Assembly: GCF_018784445.1 (NCBI RefSeq)
Contig: NZ_WQOH01000026.1
Span: 1-64,000, forward strand
DNA length: 64,000 nt
From: Gemmiger formicilis
GTDB lineage: Bacteria > Bacillota > Clostridia > Oscillospirales > Ruminococcaceae
Direction of reading: 5' to 3'
Positions 16,473 to 25,314 of the stretch are shown one piece after another (the first letter of the stretch is position 1; each line of letters opens with the position of its first letter). Under the pieces are notes generated by a model that was given only the letters and a program-made list of their open reading frames with translations, had not been told where the DNA came from and ran no database searches. The position numbers and the translations under genes are program-made.

Positions 16473-16495
16473 GGCTGGGCATACCCGGCCCCTAC
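16473..16495. repeat. Short GGGCAT-ACCCGGCCCCTAC palindromic repeat
   Basis: GGCTGGGCATACCCGGCCCCTAC fills the gap between two convergent stop codons. It belongs to the dispersed GTAGGGGCC family and can fold as a hairpin that may end both transcripts. Confidence 0.6.
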
Positions 16496-16496
16496 A

Positions 16497-17471
16497 TTAT
16501 TGCAATTTGTACACCGCGTCGATCAGCCGGTCCACATCGGTAAAATGCTCCAGCATCGAGCAATAGCGGCGCAGGGCGGCGGCACCGCGCAGGCCTTTCA
16601 TATAGTGCATGGCCTGGCTGCGGGCCTGGGGCATGGCGGCCCACTCGCCCTTTTCCTCGCACATTTCGTAGATCTGTGCGCGCAGGGCGGCCATCCGCTG
16701 GTTCAGCGTCGGCTCGGGCGGGCGTTCCTCGCCCAGCAGCGCCGCGCGCACCTGTGCGAACAGCCAAGGGTCGCCCAGGGCACCGCGCCCGATCATGACA
16801 CCGTCGCAGCCGGTCTCTTTTAACAAGGTAAGCGCACCGTCTGCGCTGGTCACGTCGCCGTTCGCCAGCACCGGGATGGACACCGCCTGCTTGATGGCCG
16901 CGATGGCTGCCGTATCGATGGGCGGGATGTACATTTGCTCCCGCGTGCGGCCATGCACGGCAATCAAATCCGCGCCGCCCGCTTCCAGCTGCTTGGCGAC
17001 CTCGACGCCGGTCAGGTTGTCGGCATCCCAGCCGATGCGCATTTTCACGGTCAGCGGGGTGTCGTCGCCCAGCGCCTTGCGGGCGGCGGCTGCCATCTGC
17101 CCGCAGAGCGGCGGGTCAAGCAGGAGCTTACTGCCCGCGCCGCTGCTGGTGATCTTGGGCGCGGGGCAGCCCATATTGATATCAAGGATGTCGAACCGGA
17201 TGCCCTTTTTCCGGACAAACAGAATTGCCTTTGCCATGGACTCCGGCTCTGCGCCGAACAGCTGGATGGCATACAGGCCGTGGGGATGCTCATCCTTGAG
17301 CAGTTCCAGCGATTTGCGGTCGCCGAAATTCAGCGCCTTGGCGCTGGCCATCTCGCTGACGGTCCAGGCCGCACCGTGGTCGGCCATCAAATGACGGCAC
17401 GCCGCGTCGGTCAGCCCCGCCATCGGCGCAAACACCGCCCCGGCGGGGATTTGTAGGTTGCGTAGCTGCAT
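16497..17471 (-). CDS. dusB: tRNA-dihydrouridine synthase (DusB type)
   Basis: A 324-residue FMN enzyme that reduces uridine in tRNA. It has the N-terminal APMAGLTDAACRHL, the catalytic-cysteine motif DINMGCPAPKI (Cys about residue 102), PLTVKMRIGWD, the IAVHGRTREQMY motif and the FMN phosphate site PVLANGDV...GCDGVMIGRGALGDPWLF. A C-terminal helical tRNA-binding domain follows. The length and motif set fit the DusB subgroup common in Firmicutes. A GGAGGA site precedes ATG 17471. Between this site and its promoter lies a strong hairpin at 17484-17515. Confidence 0.92.
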   Translation of the reverse strand: MQLRNLQIPAGAVFAPMAGLTDAACRHLMADHGAAWTVSEMASAKALNFGDRKSLELLKDEHPHGLYAIQLFGAEPESMAKAILFVRKKGIRFDILDINMGCPAPKITSSGAGSKLLLDPPLCGQMAAAARKALGDDTPLTVKMRIGWDADNLTGVEVAKQLEAGGADLIAVHGRTREQMYIPPIDTAAIAAIKQAVSIPVLANGDVTSADGALTLLKETGCDGVMIGRGALGDPWLFAQVRAALLGEERPPEPTLNQRMAALRAQIYEMCEEKGEWAAMPQARSQAMHYMKGLRGAAALRRYCSMLEHFTDVDRLIDAVYKLQ

Positions 17472-17483
17472 AGTTCCTCCTTA

Positions 17484-17515
17484 AAAAGGCTTCCCCCAAG
17501 GGGGAAGCCTTTTTT
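17484..17515. terminator. AGGCTTCCCCC/GGGGGAAGCCT hairpin between divergent genes
   Basis: AAAGGCTTCCCCC and GGGGGAAGCCTTT form a 13-bp stem followed by T runs on the plus strand and by T residues on the minus strand. It sits upstream of both dusB and polA, so it is not a normal end-of-gene terminator: on the minus strand it lies in the dusB leader. The ends match the family A foldback repeats, so it may be an internally deleted copy. Confidence 0.65.
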
Positions 17516-17592
17516 ATTTTGTAATCTATTCTACCATATTTTCCGCAAATGTGGTATACTGAAATGTAGATTGTTTATAAGGAGTATTGCGC

Positions 17593-20115
17593 ATGAAACT
17601 CATGGTCTTGGACGGCAACAGCCTGGTCAACCGCGCGTTTTTCGGCATCAAGCTGTTGACGACGAAGGATGGCCGCTACACCAACGCCATCTACGGCTTC
17701 CAGAATATCCTGCTCAACCTGCTGGCGGCCCACAAACCGGACGCTGTCGCCATCGCCTGGGACGAGCGCGCGCCCACCTTTCGTCACAACGCCTACGACG
17801 GCTACAAGGCCACCCGCCACGGTATGCCCGAGGAACTGGCCCAGCAGATGCCGGTGCTGAAGGAACTTCTGGCTGACCTGGGCTTTGTGCAGGTCAGCAA
17901 GGCCGGCTGGGAGGCCGACGATATTTTAGGCACGCTGGCCGCCGCCTGTGAGGCTGCAGGCGGTACGACGCTGCTGGCGACCGGCGACCGGGACAGTTTG
18001 CAATTAGTGGACGATGCCACGACTGTTTTGCTGGCGACAAACAAGGAGACCCTTCCCATGGACCCCGCCGCCATCCGCGAGAAATACGGCATCGAGCCGC
18101 CGCAGCTCATTGACGTCAAGAGCCTGATGGGCGATGCTTCGGACAATATCCCCGGCGTGCCCGGCATCGGCGAGAAAACCGCACTGGCGCTGATCTCCAA
18201 ATTCGGCAGCCTGCAGGGCGTGTATGACAACATCGAGGACAAGGCCGTCAAGCCCGGCCAGCGGGCCAAGCTGACCGCCAACCGCGACAAGGCCGACCTT
18301 TCCTATATGCTGGGCACGATTCGCAAGGACGCACCGATCGAATCCGACCCCGCCGCCTATGTCCGCCAACCCGGCGACCCGGCTGCTGCCGCGCAGCTGC
18401 TGGCCGCGCTGGAAATGCACAAGATGGTGGCCCGCTGGGGCCTGGAGGAAGGCGCAGCCCCCGCCGCTGCGGACGCCGCTCCGCTGGAAACAGTGGAGCC
18501 GTCCCCCCTGCCGCTGCTGTTGGAGGGCCGCTTCTACGCCGCCCAGAGCGCGAGCAAAGAGGGCGACAGCGCGTGGTATCTCGTGCAGGGCAAGGACGTC
18601 TACCTGCCCGACGCGGACCGGCTGGCCGCCATCCTCGACGGAGATGCCGAGATCTGGGCCTTTGACGCAAAGCCCCTCTACCGGCTGGCACTGGAGCATG
18701 GCGGCATCGGTAAGGCGCTGCGGTTTGACGGCAAACTGGCTGCCTACCTGTTGAACCCCTCGGCCAGTGGGTACGAGGTCCACTCCCTGGCTGCCGAGTA
18801 CGGCGTACACGCCGACTTCACCTGCGAGGCTGCCCCCGACGCGGGCGTGCTGGCGGGCCTGTGTGATGCCCTGGCCGCCGCGCTGGACGAGAGCGGCCAG
18901 CGCAAACTGCTGGACGAGATGGAGCTGCCGCTGGCCCGCGTGCTGGCTGACATGGAGCGCATCGGCTTTGCGGTGGACGCCGACGGCATCCGCGCCTTTG
19001 GCGACAGCCTGCGGGGCGAGCTGGACGGCATTTTAAACAATATCTATACAGAAGTTGGCTATGAGTTCAACGTAAACAGCCCGAAGCAGCTGGGCGAGGC
19101 CCTGTTTGACAAGCTGGGCCTGCCGCCGCGCAAGAAAAACGCCCGCGGCTATTCCACCGACGCCGAGACGCTGGAAAGCCTGCGGCCGTACAGCCCGGTC
19201 ATCGACGAGATTTTGAAATACCGCACCTACTCCAAGCTGCTGTCCACCTACGTGGACGGCCTGCTGAACGCCACGGCTACGGATGGGCGCGTACACTCGA
19301 CCTTTATCCAGACCGAGGCCCGCACCGGGCGCATTTCGTCCACCGAGCCAAACTTGCAGAACATCCCCATCCGCACCGAGCTGGGCAGCCGGTTACGCGG
19401 CTACTTTGTGGCTGGGCAGGGTGAGACACTGGTGGATGCCGACTACTCCCAGATCGAGCTGCGCATCCTCGCGCACATCACCGGCGACGAGCATATGCAG
19501 CAGGCGTTCTTGAACGGCGCAGACATCCACCGCTCGACTGCCGCCAAAATCTACCACATCCCTGAGAGCGAGGTCACGCCGCAGCTGCGTTCGGCCAGCA
19601 AGGCCATCAACTTTGGCATCATGTACGGCAAGGGCGCGTTCAGTCTGGGCAAGGATCTGGGCATTTCGGTCAAGGAGGCCGATGCGTTCCTAAAGACCTA
19701 CCTCGACACCTTCCCGAAGGTGGACGGTTATATGAAGGACTGCATCGCCCACGCCAAGGACAAGGGCTATGTGGAGACGCTGTTTGGCCGCCGCCGCGCT
19801 TTGCCGGAGCTGGCAAGTTCCAACTTCCAGGTGCGTGCCAGCGGTGAGCGGATGGCACGCAACACGCCCATCCAGGGCACGGCGGCGGATATCATCAAGC
19901 TGGCGATGGTCCATGTCTGGCAGCGCCTGCGGGATGAAAAGCTGCAGGCCCGGCTGCTTTTGCAGGTACACGATGAGCTGATCGTCGAAGCGCCCGATGC
20001 CGAAATTGACGAAGTAAAGCGCATTTTGAAAGAAGAAATGGAAAACGTTGTGCATTACAGCGTCCCCCTGACGACCGAGGTAGGCACCGGCAAGACATGG
20101 CTTGCTGCCCATTAA
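17593..20115 (+). CDS. polA: DNA polymerase I
   Basis: An 840-residue family A polymerase. The N-terminal 5'-3' exonuclease domain (residues 1-290) shows LMVLDGNSLVNRAFFG, GWEADDILGTLA and SDNIPGVPGIGEKTA. The middle (about 300-460) corresponds to the 3'-5' exonuclease fold but lacks the DxE metal motif, so proofreading is probably absent, as in Taq and Bst enzymes. Polymerase motifs are intact: A (DADYSQIELRILAHI), B (RSASKAINFGIMYG) and C (LLQVHDELIVEAP). It fills gaps in repair and removes Okazaki primers. ATG 17593 follows AAGGAG by eight bases; an upstream TTG is less likely. Confidence 0.96.
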   Translation: MKLMVLDGNSLVNRAFFGIKLLTTKDGRYTNAIYGFQNILLNLLAAHKPDAVAIAWDERAPTFRHNAYDGYKATRHGMPEELAQQMPVLKELLADLGFVQVSKAGWEADDILGTLAAACEAAGGTTLLATGDRDSLQLVDDATTVLLATNKETLPMDPAAIREKYGIEPPQLIDVKSLMGDASDNIPGVPGIGEKTALALISKFGSLQGVYDNIEDKAVKPGQRAKLTANRDKADLSYMLGTIRKDAPIESDPAAYVRQPGDPAAAAQLLAALEMHKMVARWGLEEGAAPAAADAAPLETVEPSPLPLLLEGRFYAAQSASKEGDSAWYLVQGKDVYLPDADRLAAILDGDAEIWAFDAKPLYRLALEHGGIGKALRFDGKLAAYLLNPSASGYEVHSLAAEYGVHADFTCEAAPDAGVLAGLCDALAAALDESGQRKLLDEMELPLARVLADMERIGFAVDADGIRAFGDSLRGELDGILNNIYTEVGYEFNVNSPKQLGEALFDKLGLPPRKKNARGYSTDAETLESLRPYSPVIDEILKYRTYSKLLSTYVDGLLNATATDGRVHSTFIQTEARTGRISSTEPNLQNIPIRTELGSRLRGYFVAGQGETLVDADYSQIELRILAHITGDEHMQQAFLNGADIHRSTAAKIYHIPESEVTPQLRSASKAINFGIMYGKGAFSLGKDLGISVKEADAFLKTYLDTFPKVDGYMKDCIAHAKDKGYVETLFGRRRALPELASSNFQVRASGERMARNTPIQGTAADIIKLAMVHVWQRLRDEKLQARLLLQVHDELIVEAPDAEIDEVKRILKEEMENVVHYSVPLTTEVGTGKTWLAAH

Positions 20116-20130
20116 AACAGCGGCACGACC

Positions 20131-20230
20131 GTAGGGCCGGGTATGTCCGGCCCCCACCCGACAGAGGCCGCACTTTTCCGGGAAAATCGCAATCAAGAAA
20201 ACGTTGAGGGCCGGGTATGCCCGGCCCCTG
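20131..20230. repeat. Two GGGCCGGGTATGCCCGGCCC palindromic repeats
   Basis: GTAGGGCCGGGTATGTCCGGCCCC (20131-20155) and GGGCCGGGTATGCCCGGCCCC (20208-20228) are inverted-repeat copies of the dispersed family, placed between polA and tsaD. Either could fold in the polA mRNA tail or the tsaD leader. Confidence 0.7.
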
Positions 20231-20246
20231 CATAGAGGTTTTGTGT

Positions 20247-21254
20247 ATGTATGTTTTAGGGATCGAGTCCACCTGCGACGAGACGGCGGCGGCGATCGTG
20301 GAGAATGGCCGAAAGGTCATTTCCAACATCATCTCCACCAGCGTCAGGGAGCAGGCACTCTACGGCGGCGTTGTGCCGGAGATTGCCAGCCGCCGCCATG
20401 CGGAATATATCAGCGCCACCGTTGACAAGGCGCTGGCCGACGCCAATATGACCATTGCCGATGTGGACGCTGTGGCCGTGACCTTTGCGCCGGGGCTGAT
20501 CGGCGCGGTACTCGTCGGCGTCAACTTTGCCAAGGGGCTGGCCTATGCGGCAAACAAGCCGCTGGTGCCGGTGCATCACCTGCGCGGGCATATCGCCGCC
20601 AACTATCTGACCCACCAGGATCTGAAACCGCCGTTTCTCTGCCTGGTCGCCAGCGGCGGGCACAGCCATATTGTGCTGGTGGAGGATTGGTGCCGCTACA
20701 AAATCTTAGGCCGCACCGTAGACGACGCCGCAGGCGAAGCCTACGACAAGGTAGCCCGCACGCTGGGTCTGCCCTACCCCGGTGGCCCCAGCGTTGCCGC
20801 CGCCGCGCGGGACGGCAACCCCAAGGCCTACAAACTGCCGGTGCCCCATGTGGACGGCAAGTACAACGTCAGCTTCAGCGGCCTGAAAACCGCCGTCATC
20901 AACGAAGTGCATAACGCCGAGCAGAAGGGCCAGGCCGTCAACGTAGCCGACATGGCCGCCAGTTTCCAGGAGCGTATTGACCAGATTTTGGCGAAAAAGC
21001 TGCTGGCCGCAGCCGCCGACACCAACGCCCAACAGGTAGTTTTAGCGGGCGGCGTAGCCGCCAACGGTCGTCTGCGCCAGCTGGTGAACGATGGTGCCCA
21101 AAAGCTGGGCGCAAAAGTCTATCTGCCCGAGCTGAAATACTGCGGCGATAACGGTGCCATGATCGCCGCCCAGGGCTACTACGAGTACCAGGACGGCAAC
21201 CTGGCCGACTGGACCCTCAACGGTCTGCCGACATTGCCGATCGATTACAGGTAA
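20247..21254 (+). CDS. tsaD: tRNA N6-adenosine threonylcarbamoyltransferase TsaD
   Basis: A 335-residue Kae1/TsaD protein that transfers the threonylcarbamoyl group to A37 of ANN-decoding tRNAs. The start reads MYVLGIESTCDETAAAIV; the metal-binding histidines are in VPVHHLRGHIAANYL, and the ATPase-fold motifs VASGGHSHIV, DDAAGEAYDKVAR, PYPGGPSV and VVLAGGVAANGRLR are all present. ATG 20247 follows GAGG at normal distance; the longer frame passes through a palindromic repeat. TsaB, TsaC and TsaE are not in this window. It is followed by a strong terminator. Confidence 0.96.
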   Translation: MYVLGIESTCDETAAAIVENGRKVISNIISTSVREQALYGGVVPEIASRRHAEYISATVDKALADANMTIADVDAVAVTFAPGLIGAVLVGVNFAKGLAYAANKPLVPVHHLRGHIAANYLTHQDLKPPFLCLVASGGHSHIVLVEDWCRYKILGRTVDDAAGEAYDKVARTLGLPYPGGPSVAAAARDGNPKAYKLPVPHVDGKYNVSFSGLKTAVINEVHNAEQKGQAVNVADMAASFQERIDQILAKKLLAAAADTNAQQVVLAGGVAANGRLRQLVNDGAQKLGAKVYLPELKYCGDNGAMIAAQGYYEYQDGNLADWTLNGLPTLPIDYR

Positions 21255-21267
21255 ATAACAGCAACAG

Positions 21268-21302
21268 CCGCACGGCTTTGAATCGTGCGGCTGTTTTGTT
21301 TC
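21268..21302 (+). terminator. Terminator after tsaD
   Basis: AGCCGCACG and CGTGCGGCT form a 9-bp stem around an eight-base loop, followed by GTTTTGTTT. It ends tsaD and, read the other way, could also stop the long polysaccharide transcript that converges on it. Confidence 0.85.
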
Positions 21303-21320
21303 GGGCGGGGTTGCCTGCGG

Positions 21321-22163
21321 TTACTCTTTTTTCCGGCGGGGCAGCCACGGGATATGGCGCTGAATCTTGCGGGCGACTTTCAGCATAAAGGCGTTGTATT
21401 TTTCTACCGCCGGGGAAAGCTCCGTCTTGGGCGGATTTTTTTTGAAGGTATCCACGTCAAAGTAGTCCTCTTTCGGGCGGACATAGATATAGCACGGCTT
21501 CACAGTTTTCCAGCCAGGGAAGAAGCAGTAGCTGGCATCCAACAGGCGGTAATGCGGGTGGGTAAAGGCATACCAGTTGATATGGGATTCATCATGCCAC
21601 TTGGCAATAATACCCTTATCTTTATCCTGCTGTATACGCATTTGCAGCGTATGGCAGAATTTCAGATAGGCTTCACATTCGCCGCCGTTGATACCCCCGC
21701 AGACATAGTCCCGCCCCATGCCCATCGGGATATAAGCCTTGCACTTAGGGTTACGGTCGTAAGTGTACTCATAGTTATAGCGCCAATAGAACGCTGGGTG
21801 CAAAACGAACACCATATGCTCGTGCTTTTCCGGGCGGGGCAGCAACATTTCCTCTGTAATGGGCTGCATGAACGCACAGTTGGCATTAAAGAAATAGATA
21901 TAGTCAAATGCCTTGAGCTGCTCCTCAATTTTCAGGAAAATTTCAAAACGCAGCAGCGTTGTGTAGGGCCACGGCATTGGCTCCTGTTCAATGCGATGGA
22001 TGCGCGGATTCTCCGTTTCACCTTCCAGATGCTCCGCATCGGTAAAAACGAAGTAGTGTACCTCGCAGCTTTTCAACAGATATTTTTCTGCACTTTCCAG
22101 AAAACCCGGCCAAAGGCGCGCATATTTACCGGTGCAGATATAGAGCGCCGCAATTTTTTTCAT
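21321..22163 (-). CDS. GT6 family glycosyltransferase (ABO-like)
   Basis: A 280-residue protein matching the GT6 family that includes the human ABO transferases and bacterial homologs. MPWPYTTLLRFEIF corresponds to the family WP-TL-RF motif; FFNANCAFM carries NAN where the animal enzymes have the metal-binding DXD, as in other bacterial GT6 enzymes; and KWHDESHINWYAF matches the HDESHLN substrate motif. It should add alpha-linked GalNAc or Gal to an acceptor, probably without metal. Its ATG overlaps the stop of the Wzt-like gene (TAATG), and AGGAGG is inside that gene. It is the last gene of the polysaccharide operon, so a terminal decoration is plausible. Confidence 0.85.
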   Translation of the reverse strand: MKKIAALYICTGKYARLWPGFLESAEKYLLKSCEVHYFVFTDAEHLEGETENPRIHRIEQEPMPWPYTTLLRFEIFLKIEEQLKAFDYIYFFNANCAFMQPITEEMLLPRPEKHEHMVFVLHPAFYWRYNYEYTYDRNPKCKAYIPMGMGRDYVCGGINGGECEAYLKFCHTLQMRIQQDKDKGIIAKWHDESHINWYAFTHPHYRLLDASYCFFPGWKTVKPCYIYVRPKEDYFDVDTFKKNPPKTELSPAVEKYNAFMLKVARKIQRHIPWLPRRKKE

Positions 22164-23440
22164 TAAGCATCCTCCTGACAGTGTACAGCCTCCGGCAGGC
22201 GAATGGCTCCCCAATCCTTGGCGTTCCATTCCAGTTGATTTTCCGAGAAGGTATCCACCATACGGAACTGAATACCGGGTACCCAGTCCTCGACTGTGTG
22301 GATTCCGCCCTCCCCCGCTGTAAAGAGTGTAAAATAGTTGCTGTACTTACCGGGGGAAAGCACACTCAAATCATAGGATGCAGTAACCGTATTATCTCCC
22401 GACTGCAGCTGCAGCCCATACAAGCAGGAGGTAGCCAATGGGTTTCCTACCTCATCCCGCACCTCAAAGCGCAACCCCACCGCCCCGGCAGACTCCTTCG
22501 CCTTGATAACAAACCGCATCCTCACGGGCTGGCTGCGCTCAATTGCTTCCACAGAAGGCACCTGTACCTGCACACTCTGCAGTCGCAGATTGTCACGCTT
22601 GAACCAGTTGTCACGTTTGAATGTGCTGTAATCCACAAAATCAGAAGTCTGCGACTTGGTGGAAAGATACAGCGCAATCGCCTCGTCCACATCGCCGTCA
22701 AAGACGACCTTGCCCTTGTCCAAAACAATGCAGCGGTCACACAGGTCGCGGATCGTGGCCATGTTGTGGCTGACATACAGCACCGTCTTGCCGTCGCGCT
22801 GGGCAGCCTGACGCATCTTCGTCAGACATTTTTTCTGGAACTTCATATCGCCGACGGCCAGGACCTCGTCCATGATCATGATTTCACTGTCCAGGTGGGC
22901 CGCCACGCTGAAGGCCAGCTTGACGAACATACCGCTGGAATACCGCTTGACCGGCGTGTCGATGAAGTCGCCGACCTCGGAGAAGGCAATGATCTCATCC
23001 ATCTTGGCGTCAATTTCTGCGTGGGTCATGCCCAAAATCGCGCCGTTCAGGTAGACGTTCTCGCGGCCGGTCATTTCAGGGTGGAAGCCGGTGCCGACCT
23101 CCAACATCGAGGCCACACGGCCGTACAGGTCGATATCACCGGCGCTGGGGGCCGTGACGTGGGTCAGCAGCTTGAGCAGCGTGGATTTGCCCGCGCCATT
23201 GGAGCCGATGATGCCCACGGCCTCGCCTTTTTTGACGGTGAAGCTGACGCCGTTCAGCGCCATAAATGTAGTACCGATCAATCGCTGGTCGGTGCCGATC
23301 AGGCTGTTCGGGTCCTCTTTGCCGCGCTTGCGGGCCCACCAGCTTTGCAGGTCACTGCGCAGCGTGCCGCCGCCGATCTGGCCCAGGCGGTACTGCTTTT
23401 TGACGTCCTGCACACGGATCATCAGTTCATTTTCACTCAT
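22163..23440 (-). CDS. Wzt-like polysaccharide ABC exporter, ATPase with glycan-binding domain
   Basis: A 425-residue ATPase of the O-antigen/teichoic-acid export type. Walker A is GSNGAGKS, the signature motif is the shortened KRYSSGM form, and Walker B is IMIMDEVLAVGD. After residue 265 a separate C-terminal domain of about 155 residues resembles the Wzt carbohydrate-binding module (VRMRFVIKAKES, RFEVRDEVGNPLATS), which in E. coli O9a recognises the finished, capped chain end. It is 12 bases after the permease gene. The presence of this domain predicts that the exported glycan has a specific terminal mark. Confidence 0.92.
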   Translation of the reverse strand: MSENELMIRVQDVKKQYRLGQIGGGTLRSDLQSWWARKRGKEDPNSLIGTDQRLIGTTFMALNGVSFTVKKGEAVGIIGSNGAGKSTLLKLLTHVTAPSAGDIDLYGRVASMLEVGTGFHPEMTGRENVYLNGAILGMTHAEIDAKMDEIIAFSEVGDFIDTPVKRYSSGMFVKLAFSVAAHLDSEIMIMDEVLAVGDMKFQKKCLTKMRQAAQRDGKTVLYVSHNMATIRDLCDRCIVLDKGKVVFDGDVDEAIALYLSTKSQTSDFVDYSTFKRDNWFKRDNLRLQSVQVQVPSVEAIERSQPVRMRFVIKAKESAGAVGLRFEVRDEVGNPLATSCLYGLQLQSGDNTVTASYDLSVLSPGKYSNYFTLFTAGEGGIHTVEDWVPGIQFRMVDTFSENQLEWNAKDWGAIRLPEAVHCQEDA

Positions 23441-23452
23441 GTCAGGACCCCC

Positions 23453-24313
23453 TTACACCGTATCGACGAAGGTCTTTTCGACCTTGCTGAAAAGCGACAG
23501 ACCCACGACCAGCAGCACGGCGGTCCAGGCCAGCGAAAGCACCCACATTAACCCGTTGACCTGCCCGGTACCGAAGAAGATATAACGGAAGCTCTCCATC
23601 GGGGCGGTCATCGGGTTGACGATCATAATGGCCCGCAGCAGCCGGTTGTCGATCATCGACAGCGGATAGACCACCGGGGAACCATACATCCATAGCTGCA
23701 CGCCAAAGGTCACCACGACCATCAAATCACGGTAACGGGTAGTCAGGCTGGACACGATGATGCCGCAGCCCAGGCCCAGCAGACCCACCTGCAGCACCAG
23801 CGGCACCGCCAGCAGCAACATCCCCCAGTGGGGGCTGACTTCACCCTTGGCCAGGTAGACGAGCAGCAGCACAAAGAACAGCGCAAACTGCACCAGGAAA
23901 TTGATAAGGCCTGACAACATCGTGGAAATGGGCATCGCCAGCCGCGGGAAATACACCTTGCTGAAAATAGCGGAGTTGGTGGTAAACGTGCCCGACACCT
24001 TATTGATGCAGGCGGAGAAGAACCCCCACAGCGCCGTACCGGCCAGGTAGAACAAAATCTGTGGTACACCGTCGGTGGACAGGTGGGCGATGGTGCCGAA
24101 CATAACGCAGTACATGGCCGTGGACAGCAGCGGGTTAATCAGGATCCACGCGGGGCCCAGCACGGTCTGCTTGTACATGACGGTGAAATCGCGCTTGACA
24201 AAGAGCCAGATCAAATCCTTATAGCGCCACAGTTCGCTTACATCGACCTGGCTCCACCCCTGCGCGGGGCCGTAGTGGACATGGTATCCTTTTTGCAGTT
24301 GTGTTTTTTCCAT
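23453..24313 (-). CDS. Wzm-like polysaccharide ABC exporter, permease
   Basis: A 286-residue ABC-2 type permease. The N-terminal cytoplasmic part (SELWRYKDLIWLFVKRDFTVMYKQTVLGPAWILINPLL) is the family signature, and six membrane segments follow, including LFYLAGTALWGFFSACI and FVLLLVYLAKGE. With the adjacent ATPase it forms an exporter that moves lipid-linked polysaccharide across the membrane. AAGGAG precedes ATG 24313. It lies between the ATPase gene and two glycosyltransferase genes, the usual arrangement for ABC-dependent surface glycan loci. Confidence 0.92.
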   Translation of the reverse strand: MEKTQLQKGYHVHYGPAQGWSQVDVSELWRYKDLIWLFVKRDFTVMYKQTVLGPAWILINPLLSTAMYCVMFGTIAHLSTDGVPQILFYLAGTALWGFFSACINKVSGTFTTNSAIFSKVYFPRLAMPISTMLSGLINFLVQFALFFVLLLVYLAKGEVSPHWGMLLLAVPLVLQVGLLGLGCGIIVSSLTTRYRDLMVVVTFGVQLWMYGSPVVYPLSMIDNRLLRAIMIVNPMTAPMESFRYIFFGTGQVNGLMWVLSLAWTAVLLVVGLSLFSKVEKTFVDTV

Positions 24314-24327
24314 TGTAGGGGAACTCC

Positions 24328-25299
24328 TTAGGTTTTGTGTTTGAGGAAGATTCGGTACAGGGGCAGACCCAGGCGCAAAAGCCCGGCGCGCAGCAGCATA
24401 CTCTTCCGCCCGGTGCGGCGGGACAAATTGCCGTAGGCCGTGGAGCAGTCGTGGCAGGCCTGGCGGTAGCGGGTGCGCTGCTGCGCCGTGGTCAGGTCAA
24501 AGCCCTCCTCCTCGGCCAGGTTCTTGATGGCGTCGTTCAGCAGGCCCTCGGCCCGCAGATAGTCGCCTTTCTCAGTAAAGTAGCCGCACCATTCCAGCAG
24601 GTATTCGGGGCGGTCCAGGTAGTGGCTGGCCGGGCCCTGCGCCATGATGCTGTCTGCCCGCTGCACATAGCGGTAGCCCTGGTAGCCCAGGCAGGCGATG
24701 TTCTGGCAGCGGTGCAGGATGTGGGGCAGCATGAACTGATCCTCGTACCGCTTGCCCTCGGGAAAGCGCAGGCCATCCGCAAAAAGCTTGGCGGTGTACA
24801 GCTTGTTCCAAGCGACGGTATAGTAGATTTTTTGGTTTTCCAGCGCGAAATACCGCGCCCACACGCCGTCCTCGTCGAGTATTTCATCCTGAAAGATCGT
24901 GAAGTCCGGCGTGGGCCACCGTTCGCCGCGGTCGTTGGCGTAGACGAGGTTGAAGATGACCAGCTCCGCGCCGGTGCGCTCCTGCTCGGCCACAGCGCGG
25001 CGGATGGTGTCCGGCTCCAGAAAGTCGTCGCTGTCCACAAAGACGATATACCGCCCGCGGGCGGTCTCGATGCCGGTGTTGCGCGCAGCGGAAAGCCCAC
25101 CGTTCTTGCGGTGGATGACCCGCACGCGGCGGTCGCTTTTCGCCCAGGCATCGCACATTTCGGGGCAGCGGTCGGGGCTGCCGTCGTCGACGAGCAGCAC
25201 CTCAATATCCTGGAAGGTCTGATCCAGCACGCTCTGCACACAGGTGTCAAGATACCGCTCGACCTTGTACACCGGGATAATGATACTGACTGTGGGCAT
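24328..25299 (-). CDS. GT2 family glycosyltransferase (copy 1)
   Basis: A 323-residue GT-A enzyme. It has the N-terminal SIIIPVYKVERYLDTCVQSV, the nucleotide-site LLVDDGSPDRCPEMCDAWA, GGLSAARNTGIETARG, and the metal-binding DSDD in YIVFVDSDDFLEPD. No membrane segment; a basic C-terminal end may bind the membrane surface. It is closely similar to the next gene at its N-terminal half, indicating a tandem duplication followed by divergence. AAAGGAG stands before ATG 25299. The sugar it transfers cannot be told from sequence. Confidence 0.9.
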   Translation of the reverse strand: MPTVSIIIPVYKVERYLDTCVQSVLDQTFQDIEVLLVDDGSPDRCPEMCDAWAKSDRRVRVIHRKNGGLSAARNTGIETARGRYIVFVDSDDFLEPDTIRRAVAEQERTGAELVIFNLVYANDRGERWPTPDFTIFQDEILDEDGVWARYFALENQKIYYTVAWNKLYTAKLFADGLRFPEGKRYEDQFMLPHILHRCQNIACLGYQGYRYVQRADSIMAQGPASHYLDRPEYLLEWCGYFTEKGDYLRAEGLLNDAIKNLAEEEGFDLTTAQQRTRYRQACHDCSTAYGNLSRRTGRKSMLLRAGLLRLGLPLYRIFLKHKT

Positions 25300-25314
25300 A
25301 GAGGCTCCTTTAAT

